Below are positions 27,773-34,448 of a stretch of 43,903 nucleotides of DNA, in pieces. The first letter of the stretch is position 1. The number at the start of each line of letters is the position of its first letter. A program made the translations under genes and the position numbers. Source of the DNA: an uncultured Bacilli bacterium (lineage in GTDB: Bacteria > Bacillota_I > Bacilli_A > RF39 > UBA660); NCBI GenBank assembly GCA_947625635.1, contig CANQPA010000006.1, forward strand, positions 1 through 43,903, written 5' to 3'. The notes under the pieces were generated by a model that had not been told where the DNA came from, did no database searches, and saw only the letters and a list, made by a program, of their open reading frames with translations.

Positions 27773-28248
27773 TTTTAGTTACTTTGGGAACTCAAGACAA
27801 AAAATTTTACAGATTGTTGGAATCTGTTCAAAAACAAATAGATAATAAAATAATAAACGATAAAGTTATAGTTCAAGCTGGCTGTTCTTCTGATTTTAAG
27901 TCTAATGACATGGAAATTTTTGATCTTATTCCAATGGATGATTTTGATAAATTAGTAAAGGATTGCGATTTATTAATAACACACGGTGGGGTAGGCTCAA
28001 TAATAACTGGGTTAAAAAATAATAAAAAAGTCATAGCTGCAGCTAGATTGAAAGAATATAAAGAGCATACAAATAATCATCAGTTACAAATAATAGAAAA
28101 TTTTAAAAATGAAGGATATATTTTGTCATTAGATGATTTTGATAAATTAGATGATGTTTTGAAAAAATCTGTAACATTTAAACCAAAAAAATACAAAAGC
28201 AATGTAAAAAACTTTATAAAATTGATTGATAGGTTAATAGATAGTTAG
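27769..28248 (+). CDS. Alg13/PssE-like glycosyltransferase subunit
   Basis: A 159-residue catalytic half of the split GT-B enzyme whose other half is the preceding gene. It begins MILVTLGTQDKKFYRLL and holds LLITHGGVGSIITGL, the nucleotide-sugar binding loop of Glyco_tran_28 C-terminal domains, and EYKEHTNNHQLQI. TTG 27769 is preferred: it sits eight bases after GGGGGG (27755-27760), gives the usual family N-terminus and overlaps the upstream stop (TTGA). Longer in-frame starts add residues that the family lacks. The stop overlap suggests one-to-one synthesis of both subunits. Confidence 0.88.
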   Translation: MILVTLGTQDKKFYRLLESVQKQIDNKIINDKVIVQAGCSSDFKSNDMEIFDLIPMDDFDKLVKDCDLLITHGGVGSIITGLKNNKKVIAAARLKEYKEHTNNHQLQIIENFKNEGYILSLDDFDKLDDVLKKSVTFKPKKYKSNVKNFIKLIDRLIDS

Positions 28249-28258
28249 GGGGGTTTTA

Positions 28259-29443
28259 ATGGATAAAAAAGTAAAATTTAACAATATTTTATTTTTTATT
28301 GTAATTTTTACAATAATTATAGGAGGTTGGTCAGCTTTAATTCGAAATGAGAAAGACATTTCTTATTCAGAAAATAGAAATTTGGCAAAATTTCCTCACT
28401 TAACAATATCCGGATATTTAAATTCTGAATATCAAAGATATTTTGCGGATGCTTTATCTGATCAATTTTTATATGGACAAACAATAAAAGAAAAATACAA
28501 AACTTTTTCCAACTTCTTAAGCTATGATGATATACCAGAAGCTATTTGTAAAAATAAGTATGTAAGTCTAAATAGTGAATATGCAAGTTTTAATTGTGAC
28601 AAATCGATAATACTTAAGTACAATAAATTACAAGATGATGTCTTGACTGCTATTCAAAATAGATTGAAAGTATATAGCCAGTTAAATAATTATATTGATA
28701 CATATTATTTCTTTCTATCTACAGCTGCCATATACAATTTTGAAAAAAATGAGTATAGTATAGACATTTTAAAAATAGTGGATGAAAATTTAAAAGGTGA
28801 TTACAATATTTCTTCATTAACATTTAGAGATTTTGATGAATTTAAAAAATATTTTTATAAAACTGATCACCATTGGAATAATGTAGGCTCTTACAATGCA
28901 TATAAAAAGATAATAAATATGATGAGTGATGAAGAACCTCTAAAACCAATTGATGAAATTACATTTGATGATACAGTTTTCTATGGATCAGCAGCAAGAA
29001 ACACTCAAATATATGATTTTAAAGAGAAATTCAAAGCATACAAGTTCAATATTCCAAAATATAGTGTTACTGTGGATTTGCAAGAAGGAAGCTATGGTTT
29101 AGAAGATGAATATTTCAAAGGAAATTACGATAGGAAAAAATGGGCTTCCCACTATGGACTTTTTTATGGTGGAGATAATGGTGAATTAATATTTGATTTT
29201 AATGCTCCAGATAAAGATAACGTATTAGTACTTGGCTCATCATATACAAATGCAATTAATAAACTAATATCATCGCATTTTAATAAGACTTATATTATAG
29301 ATTTACGAAATTATAGTAAGATAAAGGGAGAAGAATTCAATATTAAAAAATATATTGATGAACATAATATAGATAAAGTTTTAATAATATTTGATTATAT
29401 ATTTTTACATGACCCAGATTTTGATATAGAATGGAGAGCTTGA
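28259..29443 (+). CDS. DHHW-family (AlgJ/AlgX-like) surface O-acetylation protein
   Basis: A 394-residue protein with an N-terminal membrane anchor (about 9-27) and an outside SGNH-like domain. The name-giving DHHW motif is at 203-206 in KTDHHWNNVGSY, and a Ser-containing VLVLGSSYTNAI lies near residue 330. Such proteins pair with an MBOAT acyltransferase and are thought to place acetyl groups on extracellular polysaccharide, as in alginate O-acetylation. The MBOAT gene follows after one base. GGGGGG before ATG 28259 is a strong ribosome site. Confidence 0.88.
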   Translation: MDKKVKFNNILFFIVIFTIIIGGWSALIRNEKDISYSENRNLAKFPHLTISGYLNSEYQRYFADALSDQFLYGQTIKEKYKTFSNFLSYDDIPEAICKNKYVSLNSEYASFNCDKSIILKYNKLQDDVLTAIQNRLKVYSQLNNYIDTYYFFLSTAAIYNFEKNEYSIDILKIVDENLKGDYNISSLTFRDFDEFKKYFYKTDHHWNNVGSYNAYKKIINMMSDEEPLKPIDEITFDDTVFYGSAARNTQIYDFKEKFKAYKFNIPKYSVTVDLQEGSYGLEDEYFKGNYDRKKWASHYGLFYGGDNGELIFDFNAPDKDNVLVLGSSYTNAINKLISSHFNKTYIIDLRNYSKIKGEEFNIKKYIDEHNIDKVLIIFDYIFLHDPDFDIEWRA

Positions 29444-29444
29444 T

Positions 29445-30848
29445 ATGTTATTTAGTAGTTTAACTTTTCTTTTTACTTTTTTACCTTTAGTTTTGCTAGT
29501 ATATCATTTATCAAAAGATAAATATAAAAATTATATTTTATTGTTTTTTTCATTATTTTTCTATTCTTGGGGTGAACCAAAATACATTGTTATAATGTTA
29601 TTATCTATATTAGTAAATTATTATTTTGCAATATTTATTGATAAAATAAAAAATAGGTTTTATTCTAAATTATTACTTATAGCTTGTGTAGTTTTTAATT
29701 TAGCTTTACTATTTGTATTTAAATATTTGGATTTCTTCATTATCAATATCAATCATATTTTTTCAATGAGTTTTCCTTTAAAAAATATAATTTTACCTAT
29801 TGGGATTAGTTTTTATACTTTTCAAAGTTTGTCTTATGTTATTGATGTTTATCGAAAAAATGTAAAAGTGCAAAAAAATATTCTATTCCTTGGAACATAT
29901 ATTTCATTTTTTCCACAGTTAATAGCTGGACCAATCGTTAGATATTCAACTATTGAAAAAGAGTTAAAAAATAGAAGTCATACATTAGAAAAATTCTGTT
30001 CAGGATTTAGAAGATTTATAATTGGTTTAGGAAAGAAAGTAATAATTGCTAATAATGTTGCAGTTTTAGCTGATTCGATACTAAATAATGCTATTTCTTT
30101 TGAATATAAAGGTATAATATTAATATTAGGAATTCTTGCGTATACATTACAAATATATTTTGACTTTTCAGGTTATAGTGATATGGCAATTGGTTTAGGG
30201 AAAATGTTTGGCTTTACTTTCTTAGAAAATTTTGATTATCCATATATATCTAAAAGTATAACTGAATTTTGGAGAAGATGGCATATGTCCCTTTCATCAT
30301 GGTTTAGAGATTATGTATATATTCCGTTAGGTGGTAATAGGGTATCTAAGTTTAGATGGATTATAAATATATTAGTTGTTTGGATGCTAACAGGACTTTG
30401 GCATGGTGCTAGTTGGAATTTTATTATATGGGGGCTTTATTTTGCCATTATATTGTTGATAGAAAAATTATTTATAAATAAAATATTAAATAAACTACCA
30501 GTAATAATTAGGTGGCTATATGCGTTCATTTTAATAAATATTGGTTGGATAATATTTAAATTAGATGATTTAAATTCTATAATTTATGTTTTATCTAATG
30601 TATTTAATTTAAGTAATAAATCTATAAGTTACATAATTGCAGAAAATTATTATTTATTAAATTATGTACCTTATGTTATTATGGGTATAATATGTATGTT
30701 TCCAATATCTAGAATTATTAGAAATAAATTTTCAAAATATGAGAGTTATATTTATTTGAGAGATTTATGTCTTGTGATAATTTTTTTGATTTCTATATGC
30801 ATATTAGTAACTAATACATATAATCCATTTATATATTTCAGATTTTAA
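29445..30848 (+). CDS. MBOAT-family O-acyltransferase (AlgI/DltB-like)
   Basis: The 467-residue polytopic membrane enzyme is expected to move acetyl groups across the membrane to the partner encoded just upstream. Family motifs: FFPQLIAGPIVRY, YFDFSGYSDMAIGLGKMFGF, EFWRRWHMSLSSWFRDYVYIPLGG and LTGLWHGASWNFIIWG with the conserved His at position 320. About 10 helices. It starts one base after the DHHW gene, so both are translationally linked. It could in principle act on teichoic acid like DltB, but there are no dltA or dltC genes, so glycan O-acetylation is more likely. Confidence 0.92.
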   Translation: MLFSSLTFLFTFLPLVLLVYHLSKDKYKNYILLFFSLFFYSWGEPKYIVIMLLSILVNYYFAIFIDKIKNRFYSKLLLIACVVFNLALLFVFKYLDFFIININHIFSMSFPLKNIILPIGISFYTFQSLSYVIDVYRKNVKVQKNILFLGTYISFFPQLIAGPIVRYSTIEKELKNRSHTLEKFCSGFRRFIIGLGKKVIIANNVAVLADSILNNAISFEYKGIILILGILAYTLQIYFDFSGYSDMAIGLGKMFGFTFLENFDYPYISKSITEFWRRWHMSLSSWFRDYVYIPLGGNRVSKFRWIINILVVWMLTGLWHGASWNFIIWGLYFAIILLIEKLFINKILNKLPVIIRWLYAFILINIGWIIFKLDDLNSIIYVLSNVFNLSNKSISYIIAENYYLLNYVPYVIMGIICMFPISRIIRNKFSKYESYIYLRDLCLVIIFLISICILVTNTYNPFIYFRF

Positions 30849-30871
30849 AAATTTAAGGAGTTGTTGGACAA

Positions 30872-31813
30872 ATGAAAATGTTAAGTGTTATTGTTCCTTG
30901 TTATAATGAAGAGGAAGCGTTACCATATTTTTATGAAGAAATTAATAAAATTTCTAAAAAAATGGATTATTTAAATTTTGAATATATCTTTGTAAACGAT
31001 GGTTCAAAGGATAAAACTTTAGAAATTCTTAAAAAGTATGCAAAAAAGGATAAAAGAGTAAGATATGTATCCTTTTCAAGAAATTTCGGTAAAGAGGCAG
31101 CAATAATAGCTGGTTTAGAATATTCTAAGGGTGATTTTGTAACATTAATGGATGCAGATTTACAAGATCCTCCATCTTTGCTAGAAAAAATGTATAAAAT
31201 TATAACTGTAGATGGATATGATTGTGTAGCTACAAGAAGGGTTACTAGAAAAGGTGAGCCTCCAATTAGGAGCTTTTTTGCAAGAATGTTTTATAAATTA
31301 ATAAATAAGATGTCAAAAACTGAAATGGTTGATGGAGCTAGAGATTATAGATTAATGACTAAACAAGTGGCAGATGCCATCATATCTATGAAAGAATATA
31401 ATAGATATTCTAAAGGTATATTTAGTTTTGTTGGCTTTAAAACTAAATGGTTAGAATATGAAAATGTAAAAAGAGTAGCTGGTGAAACTAAGTGGTCATT
31501 TTGGAAATTATTTGCATATGCTATTGAAGGTATAACTGCATTTTCAACGGTTCCTTTAATATTTTCTGCTTTATTAGGTGTTATACTTTTCTTCTTTTCT
31601 GTTGTAATGATAATTTTTATAGTTATAAGAACGTTGATATTTGGGGATCCTGTATCTGGGTGGCCATCTTTAGTATGTATTATACTATTTTTAAGTGGAG
31701 TACAGTTATTTTTTATGGGAGTTATTGGTCAATATTTATCAAAAACATATTTAGAAACAAAAAATAGGCCTATTTATATTGTGAAAGAAACAGAAAAACA
31801 TAAAGATTTATAA
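30872..31813 (+). CDS. GtrB/DPM1-like bactoprenol glycosyltransferase
   Basis: A 313-residue GT2 enzyme with a soluble N-terminal domain and two C-terminal helices (about 230-255 and 265-290). Motifs: SVIVPCYNEEEALPYFYEEI, VNDGSKDKTLEIL, SFSRNFGKEAAIIAGLEYSKG, LMDADLQDPP and RKGEPPIRSF. This set is typical of GtrB/YkcC-type enzymes that load glucose or another hexose onto undecaprenyl phosphate. The sugar would be flipped and used by a GT-C enzyme such as the GtrII-like half of the 23149 gene. It is the last gene of the operon; no convincing terminator follows in the 70 bp before the next promoter. Confidence 0.9.
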   Translation: MKMLSVIVPCYNEEEALPYFYEEINKISKKMDYLNFEYIFVNDGSKDKTLEILKKYAKKDKRVRYVSFSRNFGKEAAIIAGLEYSKGDFVTLMDADLQDPPSLLEKMYKIITVDGYDCVATRRVTRKGEPPIRSFFARMFYKLINKMSKTEMVDGARDYRLMTKQVADAIISMKEYNRYSKGIFSFVGFKTKWLEYENVKRVAGETKWSFWKLFAYAIEGITAFSTVPLIFSALLGVILFFFSVVMIIFIVIRTLIFGDPVSGWPSLVCIILFLSGVQLFFMGVIGQYLSKTYLETKNRPIYIVKETEKHKDL

Positions 31814-31884
31814 TAATATACCACTTGAATTATTTTATAACAATATTCATATAATATAACATAGAATTATTTAAATCGATGAAT

Positions 31885-31913
31885 TTGACAATTTATCATA
31901 AATTTGATACAAT
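31885..31913 (+). promoter_or_regulatory. Promoter of the large non-coding RNA
   Basis: A perfect TTGACA (31885-31890), 17 bp, then TACAAT (31908-31913). Transcription should begin near 31920, just before the 5' half of the RNA's closing stem (31923-31928). Confidence 0.85.
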
Positions 31914-31919
31914 TCTATT

Positions 31920-32530
31920 CGCAATGGCACATTATTCTAGTCATTTAATTTATTATGAGGACGGGGCTAAAAATCCGTTAAAGAGCATACCTGTGAAACT
32001 TCTTGTGCTTGCTTTGATTGCCCAAATTAGGGTGAGTGCTGGAAATGAGAATGTTGGGCATCCATAATGGCATATGTAAATGACCCACCATTCGTGGAGA
32101 CCTATTGTTGTGTATAGCCTATACGTAATTACTGATGGACTGTATACGAAATAGGATTAAACCTACTTTGTGACGAAAGTTATGAGTAGTGTAGCTTGTC
32201 TTGAGTGAATAATTGGGATAATTGATTAACAAACTGGTAAGTTTATAGCTAGAATCTACATGGTTTGCAATTTGAAATATTGTTTGCAAAAAAGAATTAA
32301 TAATAAATGGATGTTGAGGAAATCTCCTAGAGTGTTGTTACTACGAGATTATAGTGCGTACTAAGTGGCAATCAAGTAGTGTATTCGGTGACGATATACT
32401 AAGATTTTTAAAGGGGAACCGCTTGTTGGTAACGATAAGTAAATATTAGGGAAATCCGACTTGACCTATGACGTAAAGTTAATCGTATTAACGCCATTAT
32501 ATAAAAAGAATCGTTTTGGATTCTTTTTTT
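31920..32530 (+). ncRNA. Large structured non-coding RNA, probably OLE-type (about 610 nt)
   Basis: Between a near-consensus promoter and a strong terminator lies about 610 nt without a credible coding frame. G+C is about 39% over 31981-32220, against about 22% in a sampled line of the gene before it. Pairings I can draw: closing stem AATGGC 31923-31928 with GCCATT 32493-32498; GTCAT 31940-31944 with ATGAC 32468-32472; TGCCCAA 32019-32025 with TTGGGCA 32054-32060, extended by GAT/ATC; CCAC/GTGG 32085-32097; TTTGCAA 32264-32270 with TTGCAAA 32284-32290; AATCTC 32321-32326 with GAGATT 32345-32350; AGTGTAT 32378-32384 with ATATACT 32394-32400; GTTAAT/ATTAAC just before the closing stem. Length, single-transcript layout and an OapA-like gene two genes downstream suggest OLE RNA. 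The presence of a large RNA is well supported; the family name is inference. Confidence 0.78.
32503..32530 (+). terminator. Intrinsic terminator of the large RNA
   Basis: AAGAATC (32506-32512) pairs with GATTCTT (32519-32525) around a GTTTTG loop, followed by a run of T to 32530. It starts five bases after the closing stem of the RNA. Confidence 0.92.
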
Positions 32531-32533
32531 GTA

Positions 32534-32562
32534 TTGTATAAAAAAAGTAAATATGGTATATT
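32534..32562 (+). promoter_or_regulatory. Promoter of the deacetylase-oapA pair
   Basis: TTGTAT (32534-32539), 17 bp, and TATATT (32557-32562) with an extended TGG in front. It begins right after the terminator, so the protein genes need not depend on read-through from the RNA gene. Confidence 0.6.
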
Positions 32563-32577
32563 GTAATAGGTGATAAT

Positions 32578-33834
32578 ATGAAAAATAATTTGTTAATAAG
32601 TTTAACTGTTATATTATTTGTTTTACTAATAATTTTTTTGTCATTGAATATAAAAAAAGAAAAGGAAACAAATAAAGCTACATCAAAAGAAAATACTATT
32701 ATTGAAGACATAAAGAAACATTATAATGAGTATGTTACAACAAATAAAGAAACAATTCTCTATAAAAAAGAAAATGATGAATATATTGAAGCAGGCAAAA
32801 TTAATAAAAATGTTAATCTTAAACTTTCAAATGTAGAAATAAATGTTGATACAAAATATTTTTACTTACCAGATTTAGATTTATATATTAATTATATTGA
32901 TGTAGAACCAATAGAAAAATATACAAAAAATAGTAGATTTAAAAATTATATTTACTTTAATAGTAATATAATTACAAAAAATTCTACAACTTTTTATGAC
33001 GTTGATAATAACTATCTTTATACATTAAATGATTCATTTGAATTTAAAATATTAATAAAAGATGAAGATAGATATGGGGTTGTTTTTAATGATGAGCTAC
33101 TTTATATAAGTAATAATGACGTAGAAAAAATCTATGATAATTTAAATACAGATTTAAAAAACAAATCAAAAATTAGAACGCTTACTTATCATTTTATATA
33201 TAATCCAGAAAAACAAGAATGCGATCAGTCAATTTGTCAATCACTAGAACAATTTGAATCTCATTTGAAATATATAAGAGAAAATAATTATTTTACTTTA
33301 AATATGGATGAGCTTGATATGTATTTAGATGGTAAGTTACAAATACCAGAAAAAAGTATAGTTATTACAATTGATGATGGAACTACCCTTGATTTAGATG
33401 CTGTAAAATTATTGGAGAAGTATGATATAAATGCTACACTATTTGTAATAACAAGTTGGGTTGATCCATCTCCATATAAATCTACTAATTTGGATTTCGA
33501 GTCACATACTGATAATATGCATAATCAATACGAATGTAAAGGGTATGGAATGCAGGGTGGTGGAATACTTTGCTTACCAGAAGAGCAAATCTTGAATGAC
33601 TTGAAAACAAGTCAAAATAAATTAGGTGGAAGTAAATACTTTGCATATCCATTTTTTGATTTTAATGATAGGGCCATTGCACTTTTAAAAAAAGCAGGTT
33701 TTAAAATGGCATTCATTGGTCAATATGATACAGAAGGTTATTCATATCCTAAAAAGACAGATAAATATAAGGTAAGAAGAATGACAATATTTTCTAATAC
33801 ATCAATGGAAGAATTCATATCATATTTGAAGTAA
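32578..33834 (+). CDS. Membrane-anchored polysaccharide deacetylase (NodB domain)
   Basis: A 418-residue protein with an N-terminal membrane anchor (about 5-22), a middle beta-rich domain (about 40-190) and a C-terminal carbohydrate esterase 4 domain (about 255-410). The metal and catalytic residues are visible: ITIDDGT (D266, D267) and SHTDNMH (H310, H315). KYFAYPFFDFND and FKMAFIGQYDTEG are the later family motifs. It should remove N-acetyl groups from peptidoglycan or from the exported glycan outside the cell. AGGTGATAAT precedes ATG 32578. It is followed after 14 bp by the OapA-like gene, and both lie just after the large RNA. Confidence 0.9.
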   Translation: MKNNLLISLTVILFVLLIIFLSLNIKKEKETNKATSKENTIIEDIKKHYNEYVTTNKETILYKKENDEYIEAGKINKNVNLKLSNVEINVDTKYFYLPDLDLYINYIDVEPIEKYTKNSRFKNYIYFNSNIITKNSTTFYDVDNNYLYTLNDSFEFKILIKDEDRYGVVFNDELLYISNNDVEKIYDNLNTDLKNKSKIRTLTYHFIYNPEKQECDQSICQSLEQFESHLKYIRENNYFTLNMDELDMYLDGKLQIPEKSIVITIDDGTTLDLDAVKLLEKYDINATLFVITSWVDPSPYKSTNLDFESHTDNMHNQYECKGYGMQGGGILCLPEEQILNDLKTSQNKLGGSKYFAYPFFDFNDRAIALLKKAGFKMAFIGQYDTEGYSYPKKTDKYKVRRMTIFSNTSMEEFISYLK

Positions 33835-33848
33835 AATAGAGGTAATAT

Positions 33849-34394
33849 ATGAAAAAAAGTATAAGCAAAAAGTTTGTTGATTATAATTGGATTTTAAAAA
33901 TCATAATTATATCTTTTTTAATTTCAATTCTATTTAGTTTTATAGCAGAAACAGCAATACCAAATGTTAATATAATATTTGGCGTATTACTTACACTGAT
34001 ATTTATTTTTATAGGTATAATATTTGATATGATAGGCGTTTCTGTTGCTTCAGCAGATGAATCTAAATTTCATTCTATGGCTTCAAAAAAAATAAGAGGC
34101 GCAAAAATGGCTATCAAATTAAAAAGAAATGCTGATAAAGTATCCAGCTTTTGTAATGATGTTGTGGGGGACATATGTGGAATTATTTCAGGTTCTACAG
34201 GAACTGTTATAGCAATTAAATTAATTGAAATATTTAAAGTTAATGATTTATTGGTAACTTTAATTGTTGTAGGATTTATATCCTCTCTTACCATCGGTGG
34301 CAAAGCTTTAGTCAAAGGGATTGCTATGAGAAAAAGTGATAAGATTTTATTTATATTTGCTAAGTTTTTAAATTTTTTTAGGAATATCAATTAA
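33849..34394 (+). CDS. oapA: OapA-like membrane protein (OLE RNA-associated; DUF21/CorB-like)
   Basis: The 181-residue protein has four hydrophobic helices at about 13-35, 41-66, 107-125 and 133-155. Between helices 2 and 3 is a basic cytoplasmic-type loop: ADESKFHSMASKKIRGAKMA, then IKLKRNADKVSS. Next comes NDVVGDICGIISGSTG. This is how I remember the OLE-associated protein OapA, a small relative of the DUF21 domain of CorB-type magnesium proteins without CBS domains. By family knowledge OapA binds OLE RNA and brings it to the membrane; mutants are affected by magnesium, cold and alcohols. The roughly 600-nt RNA gene 1.3 kb upstream fits. AGAGGTAATAT is the ribosome site. The name rests on recall of the family without a search. 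Confidence 0.68.
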   Translation: MKKSISKKFVDYNWILKIIIISFLISILFSFIAETAIPNVNIIFGVLLTLIFIFIGIIFDMIGVSVASADESKFHSMASKKIRGAKMAIKLKRNADKVSSFCNDVVGDICGIISGSTGTVIAIKLIEIFKVNDLLVTLIVVGFISSLTIGGKALVKGIAMRKSDKILFIFAKFLNFFRNIN

Positions 34395-34448
34395 TACTTT
34401 GTCTATTATTTTTAAGAAATTTATTGTATAATACTATGAGGTGATTTT

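Noticed and set aside
31879-32067. A 62-codon open frame at the 5' end of the large RNA
   Set aside because: Its ATG lies upstream of the -35 box of the RNA promoter, no ribosome site precedes it, and its residues look random. The sequence is better explained by the promoter and RNA structure.
31920-32530. RNase P RNA, tmRNA, group I or group II intron, ROOL or GOLLD as identity of the large RNA
   Set aside because: GAGGAAATCTCC at 32316-32327 recalls the RNase P GAGGAAAGTCC box but is far from the 5' end and the other conserved boxes are missing. There is no tRNA-like end or tag frame for tmRNA, no intron domain V or reverse transcriptase, and no tRNA or phage context for ROOL/GOLLD. OLE fits length and neighbours better.
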